DNA from: Hydra vulgaris
Taxonomy: Eukaryota > Cnidaria > Hydrozoa > Anthoathecata > Hydridae
Direction: 5' to 3'
Length of the DNA: 64,000 nt
Assembly (NCBI RefSeq): GCF_038396675.1
Contig: NC_088922.1
Span: forward strand, 12,707,001 to 12,771,000
The first letter of the stretch is position 1. The number at the start of each line of letters is the position of its first letter. Position numbers and translations under genes: made by a program. The notes beneath the pieces are model-generated. The model worked only from the letters and a program-made list of their open reading frames with translations, did no database searches and had not been told where the DNA came from. Positions 1-10,731 of the stretch are shown here, piece by piece.

Positions 1-130
1 GTAATAAGGACGATATTTATATTATTCATAATGATAATCAGAATTACAACAAATATTTAAAAAACAACTGCTAATTTGGATGTGTTAGAATTTTATAAAA
101 AATACATGTAATTTTTTTCAGTTATAAAAT

Positions 131-307
131 ATGATATTTGAATATCAAACTGAGGAAAGTAAATTTAGTATTACCAGTATATATAGGGAACATCTTTATT
201 ATATTAAAGACAAATATAAAGATGAAGATATTATTGAAGAACTGCAACTTAATTCAGAAATTCAAAGCCCGGTTGAAATTGTTTATCACGTAGAGCAAAA
301 AAATTAG
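131..307 (+). CDS. Small acidic ORF, 58 aa, unrecognised
   Basis: An open frame of 58 codons begins at an ATG at 131 and ends with TAG at 305-307. The product is rich in Glu, Asp, Lys and Tyr and has no membrane segment. It is followed 11 bases later by another small ORF in the same direction. It sits at the left edge of the Maverick, upstream of the polymerase, where such elements often carry variable small genes. I do not recognise it; it could be the decayed start of a longer gene. Confidence 0.3.
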   Translation: MIFEYQTEESKFSITSIYREHLYYIKDKYKDEDIIEELQLNSEIQSPVEIVYHVEQKN

Positions 308-318
308 AAGGATTTGAA

Positions 319-519
319 ATGGAAATGAAAAACAGTACTCATTTTGTTGATTTGTTTCAAAAAAATTTTATCGCTTATAATATTGTTAGTTTATGTTGCA
401 AATCGATTGAAGATGGGTATTGTAAAATAATGAAACGTTGTTACAATTCACCTGTTCATTTCATAAAACCTTTAGAAGGTCCGACTAATTTGCGTTTTAT
501 TCAAGATGCCAATCTTTGA
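319..519 (+). CDS. Small Cys-containing ORF, 66 aa, unrecognised
   Basis: An ATG-started frame of 66 codons with a pair of adjacent cysteines (CCKS) and two further cysteines. It lies between two other short plus-strand ORFs at the left edge of the element. Close spacing suggests that the three pieces 131-819 may be fragments of one or two decayed genes. No family assignment is possible from the sequence. Confidence 0.3.
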   Translation: MEMKNSTHFVDLFQKNFIAYNIVSLCCKSIEDGYCKIMKRCYNSPVHFIKPLEGPTNLRFIQDANL

Positions 520-558
520 GGTATTTTTAATATTTTAGAAAACGATAGCGGATGGAAG

Positions 559-819
559 TTGATACGATTATGTATTATTAAAATCAAATTTCTATCTAAT
601 TTAACAGAAAGATCGATGATGAAATTTCGAAATTTTGAATTGTCGGGTTATAAAAGAAAAAAGGAAATGACGGATAAACAACTTCAAAAAAAGAAAAAGC
701 GCAATAAAACATACTACGAAAAAAAACGAAAAATACTTTCATGTAAAAGACTACAAAAATATATCAAAGAAATCGATGTAGAAGAATGTTTTGGAGAATG
801 GTATAGACTCATTCTATAA
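559..819 (+). CDS. Lysine-rich ORF, unrecognised, may be an N-terminal part of the polymerase gene
   Basis: A frame of about 80 codons whose middle part is very rich in Lys and Arg (repeated KKKKRNK-type stretches) and whose end reads GEWYRLIL. The track-level start is not an obvious initiator; an ATG lies at 616-618. A basic region ahead of the exonuclease domain would fit the N-terminal extension of protein-primed polymerases, but frameshifts between here and 1440 prevent a firm link. It may equally be a separate small nucleic-acid-binding protein. Confidence 0.3.
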   Translation: MIRLCIIKIKFLSNLTERSMMKFRNFELSGYKRKKEMTDKQLQKKKKRNKTYYEKKRKILSCKRLQKYIKEIDVEECFGEWYRLIL

Positions 820-1440
820 CGCAATGGAAAAAAACAGACAAAGGTCTTTCTTGTACTAAATTATCTTACGAGCAAAAAAAAAATGTTTTTGAATTATAGT
901 ATTTTGTTTGAACCTGGTTTATGCTTTTGTTCTGCTTTTCTTATCTCTGTGTTGGCTCGTAATGGAATTTGTGTACAGTTAAAGAATGGAACAAAAAAGT
1001 TTTGGAAAAAAATACGACCGATTTACAATCTGAAGAAAACATGTTTTTGAAAAGAAAACTCTTTTTTGAAAACTAAGACGAAGAAAATATTATTGCTTGG
1101 AAAAACATTTTACAAAATTTAGAAGAAAAATCTAAAAATATGTCCTTTCAAACTTTGATAGATTTGTGTCACTGTTTTGCTTACGAAAATATTTTTGATC
1201 GTATTAACATTAAAATTTTTGCCATCAATAAAAGTAACACCAAAATTCGTTTATTACATTCTAAATTAAAATCACAATATAAAAGCAGTCTTACAGAACT
1301 ATTAAAAGTGGTATATAAAAGCGCAAACATTACGAAAGACGATCAAGATTCTCAAAGAGTTTTTTTTAATGACAACGAAAGAAATAAAGTTAATCAACGT
1401 AGAAAAACAATCAAACAATAAAAATTTTTATTTCTCAAAA
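820..1440 (+). pseudogene. Decayed coding stretch with a 93-codon open segment (1140-1421)
   Basis: The interval keeps one open segment at 1140-1421, beginning MSFQTLIDLCH and ending in a Lys/Arg-rich tail. Around it stops occur in all frames. Codon use is similar to the polymerase that follows. I read it as the broken N-terminal domain of that polymerase or a small gene before it. No motif is recognised. Confidence 0.3.
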
Positions 1441-1783
1441 ACACAATTCTTTTCACGCTATAAGCATGTTGAATGAAAATTTTTCCACAGTGCATAATTT
1501 TTCATATAGTTCACGCGTTCTTTTTTAATATTCAGAATGTGGACAAAAATTTTCTACTGACAAACATAAATGAGAAGGTTATTATAAACCTGATAAGTTT
1601 ACATATAGTGATTGTATGACTCATTATAATCATTCATGTGCACAAGTAGAAACATATTTTCTTTTTTAATGACTTTTGATTGTGAAACAAGTATTACAAA
1701 GTCAGAAGGGAACGCCACTTCAAAAGTGAAACCTTTATCCGAGCTTAGTTATCATTGCCATAGCATTGTAATTCAATGTATCC

Positions 1784-2779
1784 ATGAAAATTAAGCAAGA
1801 GAATGTTTTGGTTTGGATGAACAAGGACACGTTATCACTCAATGGATTTTTTTATTATGAAAATACTGTTGAAAGGTTAGAAAAAAATCCTTTAACTTGT
1901 TTACCTAAATATTTTCAAGCAGGAGTTTCTTTACTTCACAAAACACATAGACGTATATTGTGGGAAAAATTAAACTCAGCTCGCGAAAATATAAAAAAAT
2001 TAAAAATGGAATTGAGAGTTTATGATTTGATTGCCTTAGCAGATACTTTAGTTCGATTTTCTTATGAAATATGTTTAACTCGTTTTCAAAATTTAAATAT
2101 AACATTAGAGGAAAGAAATTTAATATGGAAAGAAGAAAATGCTTTATGTACTATTTGCAGATATCCAGCAGATAAAGTGCGTTATTCCGAGATTTATAAA
2201 AATAATTTTTCTTGCATGAATCCTCAAGAAATAGAAAGATTAAATCACAACGAATTTCGTGTTTACAATGACAAACGAATTCAAGTTGTTAATATGATGT
2301 TTCAAAGAGTAGGCCGTTTGGAATTGTTTATGCTACCTTTGGATGTGCAAAATTATTTAATCAACAATGATTCTGAAAAAGTAAAACAAGATTTATTTAA
2401 AGTATCAAGTTTGTATTATATTTGTTGTAGATGGTGGGAAAGATTTGAATACCGACCTGCTACTAACGATTTGTTAAGTGATTATGTGAGAATAAACAGT
2501 GGAGATCTTGTTGATTAAATGAAACAATTGGCTTTACTCATCATGACTGAAAATCAATTAAAAATATACTTTGATAATGACAATATCGAGTTGTTAGAAG
2601 ATCCATACTTTTTAAGCAAAATATTTTGCAAATGTATCAATGAAGCATGTAGTCAAAATAGCGATAACATATTTTTTTTGTTTCTCATAAGAAAATTTAA
2701 GCAACTTGTCTATGAACTATGGTATAATTGCATGTTAATTTCTTTTAATAAACAATTTGAAAAAAATTTATATTATTAG
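1784..2779 (+). other. Open segment inside the polymerase between ExoI and ExoII
   Basis: Frame-open for 244 codons (1784-2518), then an adjoining open stretch to 2779 directly after the TAA. It contains a CTIC cysteine pair with CR following near 2150 and a WW(E) motif near 2430, suggesting a zinc-binding or DNA-binding subdomain. Its position, between two exonuclease motifs, makes it an insertion in the exonuclease domain rather than a separate gene, because ExoII follows only about 180 bases later. I do not recognise the fold. This long open region is the best-preserved part of the polymerase gene. Confidence 0.5.
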
Positions 2780-3829
2780 ATTTTATTCAAGATGAAAAAA
2801 AAAGAGAAAAAGTTTTATAAAAATGTGATGTTTTACTGAATTCTTTTGAAGATTATCTGGTTATCTACCACTATCATTTTTCAGGACAAGTAGTTTAGCT
2901 CATGATTATTGCAACAAAAATTTAGGAAGATATAGTCAACATTTATCTTTTCTTATTTTTGCTCACAACGCTTCTTTTGATAATCGTATTATGATTGTAG
3001 AAGGTTTAAAAAATTTTTTGGATATTCTTTTATACGGTCATTTGGCTGAATATGAAGAATCGCCTTTTAACGCTTTTATAAAATACAGCAGCATGGAAGA
3101 TGTTTTTGGTATATCTAAAAACGTTAGCAAAGTCAATATTATCTGCATTTGCAAACATGTTAAAATTGTGGACAGTTTGAAAATTTTAAATTGTTTGTTA
3201 GAGCAAGTCAGTACTATGTTATCTAAAAAAGCTCAAAATCAAATTGTCAACACCATGTTGCATTATTTACAACCTTTTCATCCTGAAATTAATAATTTAA
3301 CTGACAAGCAAGAGCTTAAAAATTGTTTTATTAAAAAACGGTATTTCCTTACTCGCAAATAATAGACGAACTTTTAAAAATTGATTATAAAACAATTCCA
3401 CCAATTGAATTATTTGCTTAAAACGATTTAATGAATTCTAAAAGTTTACAAGAAGAAATTAAAAAAATCAAAGAGGCTTATGAAGGTATTTAAAACTTTT
3501 TAAATTTAAAAACTTTAAAATCTTTATTACATATTTATACTGTACTAGATACAGCAGTATTAGGATCTGTTATGATTGATTTCGACGAAAGAACATTTGA
3601 ATTTACAAAATTTCATATTCTTAATCATGTTATCATTTTAGTTATACAAGGAAATTAAATTCTGCAAAAAGTTTAATTCCCATTCAATTTCCTCCGACCA
3701 ATGAACATCAAAAAATGATTGAAAAGAGTATTGGAGGTGGTCAACCAATGGTACGCAAAAATACGCCATCGATAAAGACTACTTTGAACCTAAAATAAAA
3801 GAACTGAAGTTAAACATTAATTAAATTGG

Positions 3830-4330
3830 TTAAAAATATTCATACATAAAACGGTTTTTTTAAATTAACACTCTTTTATTTTGAATTTTTTGTTCTTTAT
3901 TTAAATATGACTTTATTACAAATTGTTATAAATTTTATTTTCATATTCTTCAGCAAATACTTTGTATAATATACGTATATAGTGTGGCTCTTGAAAGTAC
4001 GTGCTCTTTAATTAATTAATTTGTTTTTTTGTTTTTCTTTTTTACTTTTTTTTCAGTTTTTCTTGTTTACTTGATTATTACTCTTAACATGAATATTGTT
4101 CTTGAAGTATTTCTTAAACTAATTGTTATTTATTTTTACATTTATAATTTTTAATAAATAGTTTGCAAAGTATAAATATATTATCCGGCTATTGTAAATA
4201 CGTACGATTGGGGCTCGGTGGTAAGACAAAACAATGTCTTCTACTTGCCCCGCCAGTTTTTTTTATTTATAAACCTTGTAAGTTGCAAAAGTTATTAAAC
4301 GGCGAAATAAATAAATATATATAAAAAAAA
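3830..4330 (+). mobile_element. 3' tail of a CR1-like LINE inserted in the polymerase gene
   Basis: Positions about 4205-4320 match the 3' end of the LINE at about 15285-15400: both have GG(C)TYGGTGRTAAGACAAAA, then a TTGCCCC(A/G)(C)CC box, a short AT stretch and GGCGAAATA, followed by a simple repeat. The whole piece is non-coding and lies where the polymerase frame is lost, directly before motif A. It is therefore a strongly 5'-truncated retrocopy. The left boundary is uncertain (between about 3790 and 4200). Confidence 0.75.
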
Positions 4331-6264
4331 AAAGCAATAACTTATTAAGAGGTTGTTTATTTTTTATGGACGAAAATGGTCAATACAGTGGAGCTCAATT
4401 AAAACTTTTACCTTTCCATTTGAAATATTCTTTTGATTTGGAATGCAATAGTTTAGACGATGTTATTCAAAAATATCATCGCGTTAATTTAAATGGTTCT
4501 TTGATCAGTGCTTTAGTTCATTGTCAAATTGCCATGAAACCAGAATATCAAGATCTGTGGGAGGTTTTTCACATATTGTGGAAAAAGAAACAATATCATT
4601 ACACGATTATTCTCCTAATGAAATTGTACCTAAACGTTATCTAAAAAATAATGGAAAATATAGTATAGAAAAAGATAAAACGAATAAATTAGTAATGAAA
4701 TTAAGTTCGCATGAAACTTGTGAATTTTTAGAGACTTTAATATGGTTAACTACGTGTTGCGGTTGTGTTGTTGATAAAATTTATAAAGTACTACCTCTAT
4801 GGCGCTATCCGTTAGCTCAAAAAATGGTAAAAGAAAATATGAAAAAAAGAAAAGAAGCTATTAAAAAGGGTGACAAAGTAGTCGAAGCTTCTTGCAAATT
4901 ACAAATTAACGGACATTACGGAACATTAAGTCAACAAATTCCGCAAAAACTTTTTTTATGAATCACGAAAAAAAAGGCCTTTCAAAACATCATTGAAAAT
5001 TTTTAAAATATTCGCAACATTTTAGTTCGAGAAGGAAAAACTGATAAAAAATATTAAATTATTACTCCCTTTTCATTTTCAAAATTTATTATATAACGCA
5101 TCGCTATTTATCGGTGTTGAACCTGAAAGATATAAATTGGACGTTTTTAAAAAAAAGTATGTTTAGATTATTACGAGTCTGCTGGTTTTAATTATGATGA
5201 TTATTTTAAAGAAAATCTTCTCAATTTGATAAGTGATGTCTAAACAAAAAGTATTTTATTTCACAATGAAAACAATCATCAAAAAGTGAAAAACGTCTTC
5301 GAACTTTTAAAAACAAAACATCATTAAAACGCTCTCATTTTAATTACCAGCAAAAAATGTAAATTAATTAATAAATCTTTACGTATTGTGGCTTCACAAA
5401 TTTTGTCTTATGCAAAAATCAACGTGGGGCGTTTTATTTGGGAATTGGGTGAAGTATTAAGAAATCATGGAGCTGAAAAACATTTAGTAGTAACAGATAC
5501 TGATTCTGGTTGTTTTTTTATTACGCAAAAGAAAAATATAAACAACACACTTTCCTTAACGTTTCGCGAAAAAGTAGAACAATGGATTTATTTTTCAAAA
5601 ATTGGTTATCAATGGATGGATTATTCTAATTATAAAAAAACTCACTGTTTCTATTCGACTCTTTATGTTAAAGAAACAGATTATTTTCAAAACGAAATAC
5701 CACCTCCCTATTAATTTGCTCAAGCTTTTGCCATGGGACCTAAATGTTATAGCGTTCACAGTGTCAACGGAGACGAAGAAAAAGAAATTTATTACAAAAA
5801 TAGAGCTAAAGGAGTACCCTATTCTAAACTCTTATTTTCTAATTATGTCAATGGTTTCGATACTTTTGCAGCTAAAAGATTGTTTTGAGAACTCCCTTTT
5901 CTACTGGTAAAATAAAAACAAGCCATCAAACAAAATAGAATGATCGTCAATTACAAACAAGTTAAATTAGAAACACTCGTTATTGATTTTTTAAAAAGAT
6001 TTACACAGAAAATTATGTTTTCGATGACGGAGTCATGACTGAAATTCGAGATCATTACCGTTTACAACCGATACCATTCAAAAGTTCTGCCTGATATGGA
6101 AATTTTTTTTAGTGATGAACACGTGCTAACAGTACTTGAAATTGATAAAAGTATTATAAAACATCAGAATATTATCGTACAATAGCGATGTTTAATCGAA
6201 AAGTTTTGATACCTTTATTATATGATATTAAAAAGAATACAAACTTGTAAATTTTTTTTGTAAA

Positions 6265-6616
6265 TAAAAAAAGTGGAGTTTAATTTATTTGATCAAAAAT
6301 TAACTACTCAACAACTTGAAAACAAATTAAAAGAAATTGGGTTAAAAAATTTTATTTAGTAGAAAATACAGAAAACGAAGCTCATTATTTTAAAAACAAA
6401 AAGGATTTTCATACTTCGCGTTTGATTCTCATCACTCTCAACGGGCGTGACTTAATTCCTGAAGAATTTTTATCTTGTTGTACTGAATGTTTTCTTGAAT
6501 ATATCAATTTTTTATGTATACAAAGTTGTTACGACGACGATTGTAAACTTTGTGAAAGTTTCAATAAAAGGCATTATAATTGTACTTGTCTTTTAGATAA
6601 GGAAAAAAATGATTGA
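6265..6616 (+). pseudogene. Cysteine-rich ORF between polymerase and death-domain ORF
   Basis: An open frame running to TGA at 6614-6616 carries about nine cysteines in its last 45 residues, in patterns such as CCTEC, CYDDDCKLC and CTC, suggestive of a small metal-binding fold. The start is uncertain: an upstream piece from about 6272 is in another frame, so one frameshift is likely near 6355. Its last eight bases overlap the ATG of the next ORF, as in compact viral gene order. It is not recognised; a zinc-ribbon or RING-like accessory protein is possible but unproven. Confidence 0.4.
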
Positions 6617-6860
6617 CAATATATTATTAACAGAAATTGCAAGAAGATTAAGTCGAGATTGGAAAACATGTGGAAAATATTTAAAAGTGGACGAAAATCA
6701 ACTCGATTTATTTGATTCGGATTATAAATATATTGAAGAAAAAGGCTTTCAAATGTTATAAATATGGAATCGTAACGGAACAATAGAACAATTACTTTAC
6801 GCAATGGATAATATACCAAGAATGGACATTAAAAAAACTATTTTAAACCGTTTTTTGTAA
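6609..6860 (+). pseudogene. Death-domain-like protein, 83 codons, one in-frame stop
   Basis: From ATG 6609 the frame encodes an almost pure six-helix death-domain pattern: a helix with LLTEIARRL, the core SRDWKTCGKYLKV, a helix beginning around DENQLDLF, an aromatic-acid stretch ending GFQML, the conserved IW pair, then GTIEQLLYAMDNIPRMDI, and a last hydrophobic helix. A single TAA at 6759-6761 interrupts it between the FQML and IW segments; the frame then continues to TAA at 6858-6860. Length fits a lone death domain with no other domain. Death domains act in apoptosis and innate signalling complexes in the cytoplasm; a viral copy could mimic or block a host adaptor, but that is inference. 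It lies immediately upstream of the packaging ATPase. An alternative is a related death-fold (DED or CARD). Confidence 0.6.
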
Positions 6861-6989
6861 ATTTTATTTGAAAAAAAATAAATATAAATTAAAATAATTT
6901 TTTGTTGTTTTTTTATTATTAAAAAAATGCAAGAAAAAGAAGAAAATCCTCTTAAACAAAAAGTAGAGTCTACATAAAAACCTACAGAT

Positions 6990-7670
6990 AAACCTTTAGA
7001 AAAAAAGATGACAGATCTATAACTGAAATATTACACGAGAAAGGTTTTCATAGTTTTTATTTAAAAGGAACATCAAATGAAAACGAGGTCAAACACGAAG
7101 AAACCTATTTACAAGTTAAATTTGATATTTTTAAATTTACTCAAGATGTATCTCCTGAAAATACAACTATTACAGGACCTACATACAGCGGAAAATCTAC
7201 TATGGCGAGAGAATTATTACATTGTGGGAAATTTGCTGATGCTGAAATGTTGTTTGTGATACAAATGAAAGAACCTAGCGAATCTCAACACAAAGCATGG
7301 AAAAATATTATCGACTCTTCCCAAAATAATTTAGAAGCTTATGACATCATAACAGTAAACAGTCCAGAAAATTTAGATTACGTGATACAGAGAGCTATTA
7401 GTTTTTCAAAAGATAAATACGGTATTCAAAATAGTAATCCTCGACTATTAAAAACAATCCTTTTATTCGACGATATAAGTGCTTTTTGTTTAAAAAGTCA
7501 ACAATATGCTAGCGCATGTTCAAGCGGATCTCATCACGGAGTAGACACCATTACCATCTTTCATTTGGTACCTTCTAAAGCCAGTCAATGTTGAAACAAT
7601 TTAGTTTCTCATTACAAATGTATTATTTTTTTTGATAACAATAGCGAGATATTCCAGTAGACGCTCAAGG
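6990..7670 (+). pseudogene. FtsK/HerA-type genome-packaging ATPase of the Maverick, broken
   Basis: A Walker A loop GPTYSGKST is encoded at 7175-7201 following a beta strand TTI, and a Walker B strand TILLFDD at about 7453-7473. A GSHHG segment and a strand TITIFHL follow near 7530-7565, matching the region after Walker B in Maverick and adintovirus packaging ATPases. The frame is open from about 7025 to the TGA at 7592-7594 and then weakly continues with a hydrophobic strand near 7620. The expected size is 200-250 residues, so only the ends are damaged. The protein would pump DNA into capsids. The frame begins upstream of the first ATG at 7202, so that ATG is not the real start. Confidence 0.75.
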
Positions 7671-8189
7671 TAAATTGGGCTTTCATTATAAAGACATGAA
7701 CGTTAACAAACAAATTGTTAGTTTTCAATCCTTTTCTTATGTCAAGGCGCAAATTTAAAAAATCATTATTATCTTAAATCACAACATAATAACTAAAATC
7801 AAGAGAAGGATAATAAACCCGACAAAGGAGATAAAAACGATATAAATAAAGAAAAAGAAAATCCGATAAAAAAAGAAAATAAAGTGAATGCGATAGAGCG
7901 ACATAATTACTCGAAGAAATTAAAAGACAAAAACAATATGGACTGTGCGAATCTTCAGACGAATCTTTAGACAGTGGATCCAGTTCTGATTCTGAATGAT
8001 TGGGAAAGTAAAGAATTTTTACGAACTTTACAAAATGATTACGAATTATGCAATCATACAAACAAAACGAGTAAACGTCAAGCCATGAGACAAAAGTTGG
8101 CTGTTAGAGGGCAAATTTTTATCCCCAAAATAAATAGAAGAAAAGACATTGAAGAAAACGAAACTAAAATATGGATGAAAGAAAATTAA
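7671..8189 (+). pseudogene. Acidic/serine-rich then basic ORF remnants, unrecognised
   Basis: Stops break the 5' part, which was Lys-rich. Around 7910-7998 a frame encodes a Ser/Asp/Glu run (SSDESLDSGSSSDSE). In a neighbouring frame 7974-8189 is open and ends in a Lys/Arg/Glu-rich tail (NRRKDIEENETKIW). The two pieces probably belonged to one gene with a frameshift near 7995. The composition suggests a disordered nucleic-acid-associated or scaffold protein. There is no family match that I recognise. Confidence 0.35.
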
Positions 8190-8199
8190 AAATGTTAAA

Positions 8200-8598
8200 A
8201 TGCGAACTTTTTTCAGATCACAAAAGACAACAATTAAGAACGCTTTTCAAGAATACATTTGTATAGAAATTAAACTCTTTGTCAAAGAATATTTATATCC
8301 TTATCCAAATTTCAACGAAAACAGAAAAGTCATCATGAAAAAAGAAAAAATGAAAGATAAAAATCAAGCTATATCAGACTTTGTTTATAACAATTACGAC
8401 GTTTTATAAGAGTATTTCAACTCTACTCGTTTTAAACTTTATCACGAAATTATAAATTACTATGATAATAAAATAATCTCATTTGACACTATACAACCTA
8501 CAATAACTGTGATCGATTTATTAAGACAACGGTTTGATGTTGAACATTGTCAAAAAGAATTGTATTTTCAAAATAATTTGTATTTTTATGAAACATGA
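8200..8598 (+). pseudogene. Unrecognised helical ORF with one in-frame TAA
   Basis: The frame starting at 8200 is open to TAA 8407-8409 and then stays open to TGA at 8596-8598, about 132 codons in all. The product alternates charged and aromatic residues (EYLYPYPNF, VYNNYDVL, LRQRFDVEH), with no transmembrane segment. The next ORF begins within this end. Position between the ATPase and integrase suggests a virion or replication accessory protein; function unknown. Confidence 0.4.
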
Positions 8599-9850
8599 AT
8601 AAATATAGACCTTATAACGAGTCTCCTTTATTAACTTTACGTAAAGTGTTGAGTAAAAATGCGTATAACATGGATGTTTTTAATAAGAAATTCTTGCAAA
8701 TGGACGAACAAGAAAACCTAGAAATAAACCTCGAATCTGAAAAAACAAACAGATCAGATTTGTCTCATCTTATAGAGAGATATGATTTACCCTCTTCTCT
8801 TAATTATGCAGATCGCATCAATATTGAAAATCGAATCGCTGGTGAAGTTAGCTTTCAGCAAAATTTATATAGTTTACTACTTCTAGATACTATGCTTAAC
8901 AGCAATTTGGCTACAATTTAATAAGTGATCAAGAAAAATGGAAAATTTATCTTAACGTGGGAGGAGATGCTTACGCTTTTAAAACTATTTTAATTTCAAT
9001 AAACAAAGCGAATTTAATGATCAAATCGATCAAAGAAATATATCCGAATCATTAGGAATGATGAAAAATTTAAGAAAGTTTCCTATTCAAGACAACTCTC
9101 TTACTACTACACCTCCCACCTCTATTCAATCTACATTAAGCACTCTACCGCGTTCTACTACGTTAAACACTATTCCGTCGAGTCATAAAAAAATTTATAC
9201 TTTGAAACCTCTTAGTAAATTTTTAATTTTTCACGAAGCAACTAATTCAACCAAAATTTTATAAGAGCTTTATAAAAACGAATCTGTAAATAAAATTCCC
9301 AACTTACCTAGACAACTTATCGACATGTGTAAAAATGAAGTCAATTATCGATATGGGTCTCACCAAATTTCTTTTCGTGTTTATAAACCAAGAAACGAAA
9401 AAGCGACTTTGAACAATTTAAAAATTTGTATTTTATATCAAGCCAATGAAGTAGATGTAGAAGAACCCATAGCGAGTATTATTAACAATGTGACAAATAC
9501 TACTTTTGAAAAAAAAAAGATCCAAAACAATATTCTTTTTACGCTAACGAATTTTTAACTTTACTTACCTCTTCTCACTTTGTAGGCAACATGAGAATAG
9601 CAGCCGATTGTTACCAAATAAGACAACTTACTTTTGCCAAATTGTGGAGTTTTATTAAAAGATACTACATACCCTTCCAAAACGAAACTAAATTAACATC
9701 TGAAGGTGTATATGCTGGAGCTCTAGCTCGAAATCCTTAAACTGTTATGACTTCTGGTTTTATAGAAAGCGAGTCAATAAGCGATAAAAGTTTTGCCGGA
9801 AAAAGAGCTTTTGAAATATTTTTAGAAACAAAAGACATTATTAATTAAAG
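8595..9850 (+). pseudogene. Large unrecognised Maverick protein, several frame breaks
   Basis: Three open blocks follow each other: 8595-8921 (begins MNKYRPYNESPLLTLRKVL), about 9058-9558 with one TAA at 9262-9264, and about 9545-9848 in another frame. The middle block has a Thr/Pro/Ser-rich linker (TTTPPTSIQSTLSTLPRS) then a mixed alpha/beta region; the last has QIRQLTFAKLWSFIKRYY. Together they span about 410 codons. I do not recognise a family. The layout suggests an N-terminal domain, a flexible linker and a C-terminal domain, as in some minor virion proteins. Confidence 0.4.
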
Positions 9851-9861
9851 GTGTATACAAT

Positions 9862-10276
9862 ATGGCGAAATGTTTTCGAGGTGTTAAGTTTGACATTTTG
9901 AGAGAATATATTCAAAATAACAGTTATTTTTTATCCAATAAAGATATTTATGATCGAATAAAAAATAATTATAAACGCACTAGCCAGCAGAGCTATCGGT
10001 GAAAATCTGTTGTATTTAACATTTAAAACTTTTTTCAATCTGCCTTCGTTACCTTTTAGAGATGTAACAGACGTAGCCATTTTAAAAGAAGATGTTGAAC
10101 AAACTTGTGCTAAAGAAGGAATGTCGGGTTTATTGGAAAGTATAAAATCCAATTCAAATCAATTTTACAACACGGAAAATACAATCAAAGAAAAAAGTTT
10201 ACTTGAAATGTTTATGATAATGGGTTCAATGTATAATTCTCAACTTGGTCGTTATTACACTTTTATTATCTTATAA
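9862..10276 (+). pseudogene. Unrecognised ORF pair (MAKCFRGV... and 10010-10276)
   Basis: An ATG at 9862 opens a frame with FRGVKFDILREYIQNNSYFL that is lost near 10000, and an 88-codon frame (10010-10276) follows with LPSLPFRDVTDVAILKEDVE and a hydrophobic end. They are probably one gene of about 135 residues with a frameshift near 9990. No catalytic motif is visible. It lies between other unrecognised Maverick ORFs and the integrase. Confidence 0.35.
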
Positions 10277-10308
10277 AAAATATTTTGAAATGGATTCTAA
10301 TAATATTA

Positions 10309-10656
10309 AAAATTTGCCAATTCTTTAAAATTACTTAGCAATTTAAAAAAAAGAAGTTTATTCACTTATCTCTTAACAAGCTCCTTATTATTGTATATTC
10401 CTACACCCAAAAAAGAACCGCGTACACTTGCTTTACATACACCATTAGAAACTAAAAAAGAAGAAGAACCTACTGAAATACCTAGAACAAACCTCCACCT
10501 AAAACTACTCCTCCTGACTTATTAGGTGCTACTGCTTTACCTGAAACAACAGAAACTACAGTTGAACCAGCAGGTGCTAGTGATTTAATCAATACTACTA
10601 AGACTTCAATATTAACTAGAGAAGGTCGTATAGGAATAAGGACAAAAAAACAATAA
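10309..10656 (+). pseudogene. Pro/Thr-rich protein with an N-terminal hydrophobic segment
   Basis: A frame ending at TAA 10654-10656 begins with LKLLSNLKKRSLFTYLLTSSLLLYIPT, described here by its parts: a basic patch then about 14 hydrophobic residues that could span a membrane. It is followed by charged repeats (TKKEEEPTEIP), a Pro/Thr stretch (PPPKTTPPDLLGATALPE) and a basic end. A single-base shift is likely near 10490. No ORF of 60 codons survives. It could be a membrane-anchored or fibre-like accessory protein of the virion; this is speculative. Confidence 0.35.
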
Positions 10657-10731
10657 CTACTAGATCAACATCCGCAAATTCAGAAGAAAGAAAAAGAAAA
10701 TCTCCGATAACAAAATATCCTGACTATTAAA

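Larger units (their letters stand above)
1440..6240 (+). pseudogene. Protein-primed family B DNA polymerase of a Maverick, broken
   Basis: The polymerase would copy the element's linear DNA. All diagnostic blocks are visible in order: a Cys/His cluster near 1535-1650; exonuclease ExoI FDCET at 1674-1688; ExoII FAHNASFDNR at 2958-2987; ExoIII YTVLD at 3536-3550; motif A MDENGQYSGA at 4366-4395; motif B KLQINGHYG at 4896-4922, matching KxxxNxxYG; motif C DTDS at 5496-5507. Between ExoI and ExoII is an unusually long insert (see 1784-2779). The gene is broken by many in-frame stops, mostly TAA, by frame changes, and by a LINE tail inserted at about 3830-4330 just before motif A. About 4.3 kb of polymerase sequence remains, consistent with the 1000-1400 residues usual in Mavericks. 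Confidence 0.85.
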
